Source: Nitrosopumilus zosterae
GTDB taxonomy: Archaea; Thermoproteota; Nitrososphaeria; Nitrososphaerales; Nitrosopumilaceae
DNA length: 64,000 bases
NCBI RefSeq assembly: GCF_025998175.1
Contig: NZ_AP026695.1
Location: 1,680,581 to 1,744,580 of the forward strand
Reading direction: 5' to 3'
A model generated the notes under the pieces. It worked only from the letters and a program-made list of their open reading frames with translations, was not told the origin of the DNA and did not search any database. Shown piece by piece: positions 17,147 to 27,600 of this stretch; the stretch's first letter is position 1; each line of letters starts with the position of its first letter. A program made the position numbers and the translations under genes.

Positions 17147-20005
17147 TTAGTTGCCTACCTCAATTGAAACATAATGTATCTCAGATATTCCATCTTTGAC
17201 AAAAATTGTTCCAATGTTGAGATTATTTTCCTCTTGCCACATGAATACTCTATCGCTCCGTGGTTTTACAAAGTCATCAATGAATTCATTGAGGAATTCT
17301 TCCGTATTCTCACGATCACTTTCAGTAAAGAAGAACAACTCACCCTCATTAAATGAAAGTGGAATCTGGATTGATGTAGGTTCAGATACTGTAATGCCAT
17401 TTTCTTTAAAGACACGTTTTATAATATCAACTCTTTCATTTCTGACTAGTTCAACATAATTATCATCTGCAGTTGTTATGGTTGGTGCAACACCTGAAAC
17501 TTTCTTCAAGTATGATTCAAATGCCTTTTCTTGAGTATCACCCAACCCAACAAAGTATTCTCCGTTAAATGCAGCCCCTACCGCTGCAATTGTACCTAGT
17601 TGTGCAACTACACCGCCAGCTCCGGCTGTATATACAGGAATAAAGTAAACATCATGATCACCTACACGATACAAAATGTTATCACCAATTCTTGGGTTTC
17701 GCAAAAGTGTCTTTAGTTGAGCAAATTCCGGATCTCTATCTAGCGCTTCGCTAACTGCTGTAGGACCAATCAATTTGGTAGTGGAGTTTAGCGGGACTTC
17801 ATAGAATTGCAAGTTTCCCAGATTAGTAAGATCATTTTCAACTACCATGTATCCAGCAAGATTTCGTCCTTGAGATCCTCTTAATTCAAGTGAAAGTAAT
17901 CCTAGGAATTCAGTTTGTGCAAAGCCAGGAGGTTTGGCTTCAATATAGTAGGTATCTAATCCGCGTGGGATTTCATAGAATTCATTTGCTTGAATGAATG
18001 TCTCAACGTCATCTACATGGTAGACGTTATACATCTCTGTTTTCCAATTGAATAATTCAACAGGGTATCTGATTTGTTCTTCCAACCAAGATGGCATAGG
18101 CTGGAATTGCTCAGAATATTGACTGGCAAACATTTCTGAAAAGAAATCATCGCCAGTCTTTAGTAATTGAATGTCACCATTGTAAGTGTCTACTAGTGCA
18201 TATCCTACCAAACGCAAGTATGGATTTCCAACAGACCAAGGTACATCACGAGTGTCAAATCCAATAATTAATGGAACTAACCAGTAAGAGTTTGTTCCAT
18301 CAGTTACAGGAAGTGAATCCAATTCGTTTCCAAATAAATTGTAGAGGAAGTAAGGGTACAGTGTTTCCATTCTATCATGTACATCCTTGTATCTCATGAT
18401 ATGCACTGATTCAGCTGGAAAAGAAAGCAAAAAGTTTGGCTCAAATATCCAACTTAACGGTGGTGAAACATCTAATCCACCAATTCCCGAATAAGACACC
18501 CCGCCTAGTTCGGCACTATTTTGACTATCTCGTGAATTCGGATAGCCAGACCAAGTTTGCTCGAATAATCCGCCTTCACCATAGTAAATCTCTCTTTGTT
18601 TGAAAAATTCGCCACTATCAATAATCTGACCATCTGTAGCTTCAAGTGTTAGGAATCCGTTTGGGACATGTGTATATACCAAATGTTCGTTGTACCATCT
18701 ATTTTCAAGGCTAACAGATGTTGGGAGAATTGGTTTCATGGATGCAGTCCAATAAAGAGTATTGTTAAAGCGGAGAATGTCGTTGTCTTCAAAGTCTACA
18801 TATGGGATAAGACCAATCTCAGGCTTTAGTTTTGCAAAGGCTGCTTCCCAATCCCAAACGCGTATTACATCAAGCACATCACTATGTTGATTCATGTAAT
18901 TTTTGATGTTGTTTGCAGAGACAGATGTTAGTTTGACATTATGAGTATTTTCTTGAATATCATTTAATTCACCAAGATATCTATTTACTCCTATTTGTTG
19001 AGCTGTGTATGGCCCCAAAAATTCAATTTTTTTAGCATCAGCTATACTATTATTTACAGATACTACTCCTGCAACAATGATTGCAATAGTAATAATACTT
19101 AGAATTCTAATGTAGACATCTCTCTTGAACATATGAGTTAGAACACGTGCTCTAATTCTATCAACTACAGAGAATGCAATTAGTGCAAATCCTATGAATA
19201 ACGTTCCACCAATAATATATCGCGTATTGTAATCAATTTGATCTGTAAAAAAGAGATTGAATCCTAACCAGATTATTCCAATGCCGATTATTCCCTCTAT
19301 TGTTGAAACATAGTTTAGATATCTTGGCTTTCCGTCGTTTGAATCTTGCAAAAATGAAGTGATTACATTGATTATTCTATGAATTCCCACATACAGAACT
19401 AGACGTAATCCAATTGCTGCAAGTAATGGAGGAATTAAAATTACCAGTGCAGGGATCATTGGAACAACATTTTCAGCTGCGTAGTTTGGATTATTTCCAG
19501 GAGTAACAAAAGGCAAAGAGAACAATTTTGGTAGATTTTCAATACCCAAGTAATTTCCATCAATAAATGATACTGCTGCAAATCCAAACATGATATTTGC
19601 AAAAAATGCGCCAAAAAGCAAGATTTTGGTAACTTGCCAAATTACAAATTGTAGAGACGATAGTTTGTATTCTTTGAAACTTGAGATGTTATTTGAAATA
19701 GATTGTTGTCCACCGCTTCCAATAAATCCGATTCCAGTTCTAATCACATACCAAAAAATTGAGGATCTTCCAAAGATATTTACTCGAACTAGTGCAATAG
19801 CAGCAAGAATTATTGTAGAGACTAGCGTGTAATAGAGAGGTTTGGTAAACTGATCGCCAAATTCAGTGAAATTCATTGATAAAATTACTGCCTGGTTTCC
19901 CACCATGGCAAAAATCACTATTCCAATAATGACTACAATGCCTAATCTGATGAATTTTCCAGCATCAGGAGGTGGAGCTTGCTTATCAGTAGAGGCACTA
20001 TACAT
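17147..20005 (-). CDS. UPF0182 family large membrane protein
   Basis: 952 residues. About seven transmembrane spans fill roughly the first 310 residues (for example LGIVVIIGIVIFAMVG, YTLVSTIILAAIALV, ILSIITIAIIVAGVVSV). The rest is a long extracellular part with typical UPF0182/COG1615 blocks (YGEGGLFEQTWSGYPNSRDS, PYFLYNLFGNELDSLPV, VYHVDDVETFIQANEFYEIP). The family function is unknown; it occurs in actinobacteria, cyanobacteria and archaea. It sits upstream of, and abuts, a glutamine amidotransferase gene. Confidence 0.88.
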   Translation of the reverse strand: MYSASTDKQAPPPDAGKFIRLGIVVIIGIVIFAMVGNQAVILSMNFTEFGDQFTKPLYYTLVSTIILAAIALVRVNIFGRSSIFWYVIRTGIGFIGSGGQQSISNNISSFKEYKLSSLQFVIWQVTKILLFGAFFANIMFGFAAVSFIDGNYLGIENLPKLFSLPFVTPGNNPNYAAENVVPMIPALVILIPPLLAAIGLRLVLYVGIHRIINVITSFLQDSNDGKPRYLNYVSTIEGIIGIGIIWLGFNLFFTDQIDYNTRYIIGGTLFIGFALIAFSVVDRIRARVLTHMFKRDVYIRILSIITIAIIVAGVVSVNNSIADAKKIEFLGPYTAQQIGVNRYLGELNDIQENTHNVKLTSVSANNIKNYMNQHSDVLDVIRVWDWEAAFAKLKPEIGLIPYVDFEDNDILRFNNTLYWTASMKPILPTSVSLENRWYNEHLVYTHVPNGFLTLEATDGQIIDSGEFFKQREIYYGEGGLFEQTWSGYPNSRDSQNSAELGGVSYSGIGGLDVSPPLSWIFEPNFLLSFPAESVHIMRYKDVHDRMETLYPYFLYNLFGNELDSLPVTDGTNSYWLVPLIIGFDTRDVPWSVGNPYLRLVGYALVDTYNGDIQLLKTGDDFFSEMFASQYSEQFQPMPSWLEEQIRYPVELFNWKTEMYNVYHVDDVETFIQANEFYEIPRGLDTYYIEAKPPGFAQTEFLGLLSLELRGSQGRNLAGYMVVENDLTNLGNLQFYEVPLNSTTKLIGPTAVSEALDRDPEFAQLKTLLRNPRIGDNILYRVGDHDVYFIPVYTAGAGGVVAQLGTIAAVGAAFNGEYFVGLGDTQEKAFESYLKKVSGVAPTITTADDNYVELVRNERVDIIKRVFKENGITVSEPTSIQIPLSFNEGELFFFTESDRENTEEFLNEFIDDFVKPRSDRVFMWQEENNLNIGTIFVKDGISEIHYVSIEVGN

Positions 20006-20052
20006 AGTTAAAGTTAGTTGAGATTTGGTAAATTAATGTCTTATCAGCAAAA

Positions 20053-21177
20053 TTAAGCGATTCTTGCCAATTTTTTGCAAATCATATAGACTGCAGCAAA
20101 TGTCGGAATTGTTACTTTTTCATTTTTGTATGGTCCGAATTTTTTGTTTTTTAGTTTGAATTCTATTGGAGAATTTGCAAAAACTTCCACCGTATCATCA
20201 CTAAGGAAAGACGCTTCAGTATACGGATCAAACTTTGCTAGATCTTTGCAAAGAATTTTTGTAAGACCACTCTTGCTGTTAATAGAGCCAGGAAGTCTGA
20301 AGATTCTATGTACATCCATTGTAACATTTGGATCAATTTTGACTCCAATGTTTTCAGATACATCATCTAAAGTTTTTTGAAAAGACGAATAGCCATTTAC
20401 AAGTAGCTCTGAGATGATTTTCGAACGTTTTGATTTTGTTCCAAATACGTACTTTGAGAATCTTCCTTTCCATCCACTATCATCAAAGTCTGGGAATGAG
20501 GATCTGTTTGATTTGATTTTCTTCATTCCAAATGTTTCAGGTATTGCACCACGCAGCATGATGTAATCGGATAGTTCTGATCTTTCTCTAGAACCAATCT
20601 TCTGGAATTGAGAATTATACACATAAACATGAAATCCTTCATTACCAGAGAAATAAACATGAATGTTTTCTTTATCTATTGCAAAATCATCAACTAAAAT
20701 TTCAGATAACTTTTCCACTTGGATTTTTGAGGAATCAATGCAATTTTTACACGGTAGAGATTTTTTTTCCAGTTTTGTTGAATTACATTTTCTGCATTGC
20801 CCAGAATCATTTGAGACTTGACTGCATTCATTACATATTGATATTGTATGATTTTCCCTACATGGTAAATTGAGATCCTTGGCGTCAATATCAAAAATGA
20901 GATCTGCTTCTTTCCAGTCTTTTTCGTTCATTGGTAGATTAGGAAATGAATAGTAAGCATTTGAGCAATAAACATCAGATGGGATATTTTGCATGAATAG
21001 CAAATGCAACTCCCTGTCATCTTTGATTTGAATATGACGAGTCATTCCTGAATTGAATTTCTGGTAGCCGAATTCTCTTTCAGATGTTCGTTCTTGTACC
21101 CGAATTAGATCAAAATGTTCAAAATAATATTTTTTGAACGAGTCTTCCAGGAATTTAATATCAGAGTCTTGCATCAT
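20053..21177 (-). CDS. priS: DNA primase small (catalytic) subunit
   Basis: 374 residues. The catalytic acidic pair is in LIFDIDAKDL near residues 95-97, and the nucleotide-binding block SGNEGFHVYVY is present. A zinc motif is visible as CNECSQVSNDSGQCRKCN, followed by CKNC. PriS makes the RNA/DNA primer for replication together with PriL. Its start overlaps the end of priL (ATGA, 4 nt), so the two subunits are translationally coupled. MM at the start leaves two adjacent ATG choices (21177 or 21174). Confidence 0.95.
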   Translation of the reverse strand: MMQDSDIKFLEDSFKKYYFEHFDLIRVQERTSEREFGYQKFNSGMTRHIQIKDDRELHLLFMQNIPSDVYCSNAYYSFPNLPMNEKDWKEADLIFDIDAKDLNLPCRENHTISICNECSQVSNDSGQCRKCNSTKLEKKSLPCKNCIDSSKIQVEKLSEILVDDFAIDKENIHVYFSGNEGFHVYVYNSQFQKIGSRERSELSDYIMLRGAIPETFGMKKIKSNRSSFPDFDDSGWKGRFSKYVFGTKSKRSKIISELLVNGYSSFQKTLDDVSENIGVKIDPNVTMDVHRIFRLPGSINSKSGLTKILCKDLAKFDPYTEASFLSDDTVEVFANSPIEFKLKNKKFGPYKNEKVTIPTFAAVYMICKKLARIA

Positions 21178-22199
21178 TTTCTCTTTTTTCCAAATTGTAA
21201 TGGGTTGATAATATTATCACATTCGGATGTTGCAAAACAGAGACTTTGTGTTTTTAATTTTTCACAGGAAGGACAAGAATATTGTGTTCCGCTGCCGGAA
21301 GTTCCAGCTAGATGATTAAGTTGGTAAAGAGTGACACGTGGATTGTAATCTGGCGCATTTTTGAAAAGTGGTGCTATTTGCTGAACGGATTGTCCCTTTG
21401 AGAGAAGAAACGTAGCTAGCATAAATCGTCCTGAATGTGGCAGGTTTTCTCCTTTCTCAAGTATTTCAATTGCATGTTTGATGCATGGGGGATACTCGCC
21501 AGTTGTTACAGTAAAAGTTGCAAATTTTTTAGACAGTAAAGCAAGTTTATTTACGGAATCTTCAAAACCAGGAATCATTGTAGGAGTTTTTGCATTAATA
21601 ATTTTTGAATTGATGTATGTTCCCAATTCTTTTCTAATCAATCGGACAGTTTCATGCGGAGTTAAAAATACCAATCCTTTTTCCACATGTCTGTTAATTA
21701 GCTTCCATTCTCTTTCATGAAAATTTATTGAATGTTTCAGATAATCAGATATTGGTATTACAAAGTAATCATCCTGTTTTTCAATCTGAACTGAAAAGAG
21801 ATCATCAATTACTTTGATTGCAAGTTCTTTTTTTGATTCATCTGAAATGTTTGACAGATCGCGTTCCAGATACTTTTCTGCACGTCTAGCTTCTGCCAGT
21901 GCAAATCTCTTGATTAGAGTATGCATACCACACAGTTTTAGCAACACTATTGCTAGAAGAAACGAGAAGACTTCTCTTGGGAGCGCTGCCTCTTTTGACA
22001 CATGATCACCTGTTATATCAGATTTGTAGATCTTCCCGTCTGCTGCCACCAGTATCCTATCATATGCTTTGTCGATGAGCTGCTTTAGATCAGGATCTGT
22101 TCCAAATTGTTCTAGCGAAAATCCTTGATCTTTGAGATATTGACCCGCATCTGCCAAAAATGGATACTTGGCAATTTCATCTTGACCTAGTGCAATCAT
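21174..22199 (-). CDS. priL: DNA primase large subunit
   Basis: 341 residues. The C-terminal Fe-S domain shows Cys in EYPPCIKHAIE, YSCPSCEKL and SLCFATSECD, within the fold block HSGRFMLATFLLSKG that is typical of PriL/PRIM2. The subunit regulates primer synthesis and binds the [4Fe-4S] cluster. It is immediately upstream of and overlapping priS; divergent from nfo, with a 78-bp promoter gap. Confidence 0.94.
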   Translation of the reverse strand: MIALGQDEIAKYPFLADAGQYLKDQGFSLEQFGTDPDLKQLIDKAYDRILVAADGKIYKSDITGDHVSKEAALPREVFSFLLAIVLLKLCGMHTLIKRFALAEARRAEKYLERDLSNISDESKKELAIKVIDDLFSVQIEKQDDYFVIPISDYLKHSINFHEREWKLINRHVEKGLVFLTPHETVRLIRKELGTYINSKIINAKTPTMIPGFEDSVNKLALLSKKFATFTVTTGEYPPCIKHAIEILEKGENLPHSGRFMLATFLLSKGQSVQQIAPLFKNAPDYNPRVTLYQLNHLAGTSGSGTQYSCPSCEKLKTQSLCFATSECDNIINPLQFGKKRK

Positions 22200-22277
22200 G
22201 ATAGTGATTCACTTGATTTACTTAAAAATCTGGTTTTTGATGCTGGTTTAAATTATGTTTTAAGAAATTGATGAAAT

Positions 22278-23117
22278 ATGCAGATCGGCTGTCACGTTTC
22301 AATTTCCGGTTCAATTGACAAAGCAGTAGATAATGCAGTTGAAAGAGAATGTACTGCTTTTCAGATATTTACCAGAAATCCAAGAGGATGGCATGCAAAA
22401 GAACTATCAAAAGAAGATATTACAAATTTTAAAACAAAACTAAAGGCAAGTAAAATTGACAGATTTGCGACATGTGCACATATGCCATATTTGCCAAATC
22501 TTGCTACTCCAAAAGATGACGGATTTGAAAAATCAATCAGCACTTTGATTAATGAAGTAGAGAGATGTGCACAGCTAGGAATACCATATTTGGTTACACA
22601 TCTGGGTAGTCATTTAGGAACAGGAGAAGAAGCTGGAATTAAAAGACTGGTTGAAGGACTAACAAAAGCTGGAAAGACAAAAAACGACGTAATCATATTA
22701 TTGGAAAATACTGCAGGCCAGAAAAATTCTGTTGGTTCTGACTTTAAACAGTTGGGTGAAATCTTCAGACAATTAAAGCCTGCAAAGAAATTTGGCATCT
22801 GTATTGATTCTTGTCATGCATTTGTTTCAGGATATGACTTGAGAACAGAAGATAAAGTAAAGGAAACATTTGATGAATTTGATAAATATGTGGGATTGGA
22901 GAATTTGAAAATTTTGCATCTAAATGATGCTAAAGGTGAGCTTGGTTGTAATTTGGACAGACATTATCATTTGGGAATGGGAGGAATTGGAGAGAAAGGA
23001 ATTTCAGCTTTGGTAAAGTTTGCAAACAAGAAGAAGATTCCAATAATTTTAGAAACACCAATTGATGATGAAAGAGATGACTTTGAGAATATCAGAATAG
23101 CAAAGGAGCTTGCGTAG
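22278..23117 (+). CDS. nfo: Endonuclease IV (AP endonuclease)
   Basis: 279 residues, the normal length. Metal-site blocks of the TIM barrel appear in order: CHVSISGSIDKAVDNA, IFTRNPRGW, CAHMPYLPNLA, THLGSH, ILLENTAGQ, GICIDSCHAFVSGYDLRT, LHLNDAKGELGCNLDRH, HLGMGGIGEKG and ILETP. It cleaves abasic sites in base-excision repair; endonuclease III is also in this window. The ATG at 22278 is followed by MQIGCHVS, the expected start. Confidence 0.97.
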   Translation: MQIGCHVSISGSIDKAVDNAVERECTAFQIFTRNPRGWHAKELSKEDITNFKTKLKASKIDRFATCAHMPYLPNLATPKDDGFEKSISTLINEVERCAQLGIPYLVTHLGSHLGTGEEAGIKRLVEGLTKAGKTKNDVIILLENTAGQKNSVGSDFKQLGEIFRQLKPAKKFGICIDSCHAFVSGYDLRTEDKVKETFDEFDKYVGLENLKILHLNDAKGELGCNLDRHYHLGMGGIGEKGISALVKFANKKKIPIILETPIDDERDDFENIRIAKELA

Positions 23118-23148
23118 AAATTTATTTCATGGTTAAGTGTATTGTGTA

Positions 23149-24606
23149 ATGAACTATGAAGAAGTAATGAAATTAGCACTTGAGCGCGGATTTTACTTTC
23201 CTAGCTGTGAAGTATATGCTGATGCTCAGGCTGGATTTTGGGAATACGGGCCATCAGGGGTAGGACTAAAAAATAAATTTCTAGAATTATGGAGACGTGA
23301 ACTAATCAGGCGAGACGGGATGCTTGAGATTGATGGCTCTCAGATTATGTCGAAATCAGTATTTGAGGCATCCGGACATCTTGGAAACTTTGCTGATCCA
23401 ATAATAAAATGTACAAAGTGTAATTCTACATTTAGAGCAGATAGGACAATAGCAGACATTTCACAGATTGAAATTCCCGAAAGTGCAGATTTGGAAGAAT
23501 TTGATAATGCCATTATTCAAAATAACATAAAGTGTCCAAAGTGCAAAGGTGATTTTGAAAAGACCAAAAAATTCAACATGATGTTCAAAGTAGGTATTGG
23601 TCCTCAAGAGGAAGAAGCATATCTTAGACCAGAAACGTGTCAATCGATCTTTGTGGATTTTCCCAGACTATTCAAAACAATGCGAGGGAAGCTTCCTCTA
23701 GGAATTGCTCAGGTTGGAAAAAGTTTCAGAAATGAAATAGCTCCAAGACAGAGCTTGCTGAGATTGAGGGAATTTTATCAGGCAGAAATTGAAGTGTTTT
23801 GCAATCCATCAAAGCTGGAAGAAGTGGAAAACTTTGCAGAAATTGAAAATACTGTAATTCGAGTTCAGACAGACGCAGAACCAGTCTCCATGACTTGCAA
23901 AGAAGCAGTGGAATCTGGAATCATTCCAAACAAGTTTGTTGCATATTACTTGGGATTATTGACTGAGTTTTATGAAAAGACAGGAATTGACATTGCAAAA
24001 AGTAGATTCAGAAAACTTGGAGACAAAGAAAAGGCATTCTATGCTGAAGTTGCATTTGATTTTGAAGTGGAAACAACAATTGGGTGGCTTGAACTTGTTG
24101 CATGTAATTATAGATCTGACTATGATTTGTCCAGTCATGCTACAAAGAGCAAGGAGAAATTTGAGGTTATGGACAATGATGATAAAGTATTACCTCATGT
24201 CTTTGAGATTTCAATGGGAATTGATCGTAGTCTTTACACAATTTTAGAACATAGTCTCAAAGAAGATAAAGAACATGAGAGAGTGGTACTATCTATCAAA
24301 CCATATCTAGCTCCAATTCATGTAGGAATTCTATCACTAGTCAAAAAGGATGGACTAAAAGAGAAAACAGATGAGATTTATCTTCAAATCAAGCGTAAAT
24401 GTGATGCGTTTTTGGATCATTCAGGAGCTATCGGTAGAAGATACAGAAGACTGGATGAGATTGGCGCACCATTTGCAGTAACTATTGATCATCAGACTTT
24501 AGAGGATGAGACAGTTACTATAAGAAAACGAGATTCTATGGAACAAAGCAGAATAAAGATTTCAGAATTAGAGTCAATTGCTGTAGAATCTATCGCATTT
24601 CCATAG
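23149..24606 (+). CDS. glyS: Glycyl-tRNA synthetase (class II, alpha2 type)
   Basis: About 485 residues. YFPSCEVYADAQAGFWEYGPSG opens the catalytic domain; RPETCQSIFVDFPRL, FRNEIAPRQSLLRLREF (motif 2) and EISMGIDRSLYTILEH (motif 3) follow; the C-terminal anticodon domain starts near KPYLAPIHVGI. A zinc ribbon insertion (CTKCNSTF and CPKCKGDF) is present. A GTG at 23137 is in frame, but the ATG at 23149 (MNYEEVMKLALERG) is the better start. It charges tRNA-Gly, one copy of which is at 15536. Confidence 0.95.
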   Translation: MNYEEVMKLALERGFYFPSCEVYADAQAGFWEYGPSGVGLKNKFLELWRRELIRRDGMLEIDGSQIMSKSVFEASGHLGNFADPIIKCTKCNSTFRADRTIADISQIEIPESADLEEFDNAIIQNNIKCPKCKGDFEKTKKFNMMFKVGIGPQEEEAYLRPETCQSIFVDFPRLFKTMRGKLPLGIAQVGKSFRNEIAPRQSLLRLREFYQAEIEVFCNPSKLEEVENFAEIENTVIRVQTDAEPVSMTCKEAVESGIIPNKFVAYYLGLLTEFYEKTGIDIAKSRFRKLGDKEKAFYAEVAFDFEVETTIGWLELVACNYRSDYDLSSHATKSKEKFEVMDNDDKVLPHVFEISMGIDRSLYTILEHSLKEDKEHERVVLSIKPYLAPIHVGILSLVKKDGLKEKTDEIYLQIKRKCDAFLDHSGAIGRRYRRLDEIGAPFAVTIDHQTLEDETVTIRKRDSMEQSRIKISELESIAVESIAFP

Positions 24607-24626
24607 AGTTTAAAAATTTAGAATAT

Positions 24627-27600
24627 TTACTTTCGTCCTTTTCCTTTGTTGTCATCTTTTCTGTCATCTTTGTCATCATGTTTGTCATCTTTTCTGTCAT
24701 CTTTGTCATCATGTTTGTCATCTTTTCTGTCATCTTTGTCATCATGTTTGTCATCTTTTCTGTCATCATCTTCACAATTAACAATAGTGTTTACTCCGTT
24801 GTTACCTTTACAATAATCATAATCATTTCCGCCATCAATCACGTCATCACCATTATTACCAGTTATACGATCATCACCGTTATCTCCAAATAATTTATCA
24901 TCGTCTTGGTTTCCTACAATTTTGTCGTTTCCATCTCCACCGTGAATTTCATCCATTCCATTGTTTCCAGTGATATTGTCATCACCGTTATCTCCAAATA
25001 ATTTATCATCGTCTTGGTTTCCTACAATTTTGTCGTTTCCATCTCCACCGTGAATTTCATCCATTCCATTGTTTCCAGTGATATTGTCATCACCGTTATC
25101 TCCAAATAATTTATCATCACCAGCATGTCCTCTAATCTTGTCATTGCCGTCTCCACCGTGAATTTCATCATTTCCGTCATGCCCGTTAATGTTGTCGTTT
25201 CCGTCTCCACCATAGATACAATCATTACCTTTCTTTCCATTAATTTTGTCATTTCCACCCAAGCCTAGAATCAAGTCATCATCATTACTGCCGTTAAGAT
25301 TGTCTTTCGAGTCTGTTCCAACAATCACATTATCAAATTCACTGATGTCCTTTCCACAGAATTTCTGTGTCAAGTTAACAGTTGAAATGTCACTCTGAAT
25401 TAGTTCATTATCAGAATTTAGATATGATATGGAATATTCAAACGAGTCAGAACCAAAGAGAGGATCGGTTGGAGAATAAGTAAAACTTCCATCTGAATTT
25501 AATGCGGCATTACCTTTGGTTGATTGAGTTTCCAAGTTGACATCTACAGGAAGAAGTGCAGATACTGGATACACTACAGGTACTGTTTCTGTATAGAATG
25601 GAATTATGTCATTTTCTAATATTCCAATTGCAGGTATAGAAAGTACAGAATCTCCATCTGAAACATAAGAATCACCAAAAGTAATCAGAACTATTTCATC
25701 AGTGGTGTCATCACAGTTGTTATCAACATTATCACCAATGATTTCAGCAGCATCTGGATTAATTTCTGCAGGATCTATTCCAAAATATATTGATTCAGGA
25801 TCAGTTTGAATCCTATCATGACAATCAAATCCTAGTCCTGGTCCAGTAACCCAACCATCGCCATCTTCATCTACACCATCATCTATAGTTCCATCACAAT
25901 TATCATCAATTCCATTTCCGCCTATTTCGGTTGCACCTGGGTTGATTGCTGCATTGTTATCATCACAGTCAGTGAATCCTGATAAGACGTTTAGTGTTTC
26001 CTCTACATAACCATCAGAGTCACCATCGGTGAATCCATTATCAATACTGCCATCACAGTTGTTGTCTATTGCATCACCAAATACTTCGGTTGCGCCGGGG
26101 TTGATTGCTGCATTGTTATCATCACAGTCAGTGAATCCTGATAAGACGTTTAGTGTTTCCTCTACATAACCATCAGAGTCACCATCGGTGAATCCATTAT
26201 CAATACTGCCATCACAGTTGTTGTCTATTGCATCACCAAATACTTCGGTTGCGCCGGGGTTGATTGCTGCATTGTTATCATCACAGTCTATTGCTTGAGG
26301 ACCTGCAGTTGTTGTAGCGTAGCCGTCCATATCAAAATCGGTGAATCCCTCATCAACTACCCCATCACAGTTGTTGTCTATGTCGTCAAATACTTCGGTT
26401 GCGCCGGGGTTGATTGCTGCATTGTTATCATCACAGTCTATTGCTTGAGGACCTGCAGTTGTTGTAGCGTAGCCGTCCATATCAAAATCGGTGAATCCCT
26501 CATCAACTACCCCATCACAGTTGTTGTCTATGTCGTCAAATACTTCGGTTGCGCCGGGGTTGATTGCTGCATTGTTATCATCACAGTCAGTGAATCCTGG
26601 TAAGACGTTTAGTGTTTCCTCTACATAACCATCAGAGTCACCATCGGTGAATCCATTATCAACTACCCCATCACAGTTGTTGTCTATTGCATCACCAAAT
26701 ACTTCGGTTGCGCCGGGGTTGATTGTTGCATTGTTATCATTACAGTCATTGCCATTTGGTGCAGATAGGTATCCATCCCCATCAACATCATTGAAAATAT
26801 TTATTGTGATAGTAGTAAATTTTGTATTGCCGCCAGAATCTGTAACAGTTGCTCTGATAGTATTAGCGCCAATAGTGGTTATTTGGTTGGAAACTGAGCC
26901 GCCATTTTGATTAGTTAGTTGTGGCAAAGGTGTTTTAGTCCAGATAATTGATGATGTAACAGGAACTTCATTACCATAGGCATTAACATCGATAGCAGTT
27001 CCAGTAAAAGTTACAGGAACTACATTGCCATGTTTACTGTTAGTTGCTGGAGAAGATATGGTAATTGATTTGATTGGACACTTGTCCACTGGAGGAGTTC
27101 CAGAAACTGTATTTCCTATAATCTTTCCACAAAGTGCTGCTGGAGATATAATTTGTCCATTTTGTAGAATGCCATCATTTTGTAGAGTACCAAAAATTTC
27201 AATCCTGCCAGGATTTTTTAGTTTAATTTCTGCTTCGTTTAAAAATTCGCTATTTTGTAAAATTCTTAGTGTTCCTTCAACGTTAACTTTTGTAGTTATA
27301 AAAGGATTACCAGATGATAGGTGAAATTGCCCACCAGATGAATCAGATGCATAGTTTTCAACTAATCCTTTGTTTGTAAATATGCCTTGTGACTGGATAA
27401 AATTTCCAGACTCTGTGTTATGCAAAAAACCCGATATGGTAAACTCCCGATCATCATCGGTATTTATTGTACCAAAATTTGTCAATTTACCATTTAATCC
27501 AATATTATATCCCCCAAAATTTTGTAGTTCACCATAATTGTTTAATTCACCAGATATGCCTATGGGTGTATCCTGATTATTAATAATGCCATCAGCTAAA

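Noticed and set aside
24590-25258. Minus-strand frames of Met/Thr/Glu repeats in other frames over the Ca-binding gene
   Set aside because: Frame-shifted shadows of the repeat-rich gene; low-complexity, with no motif.
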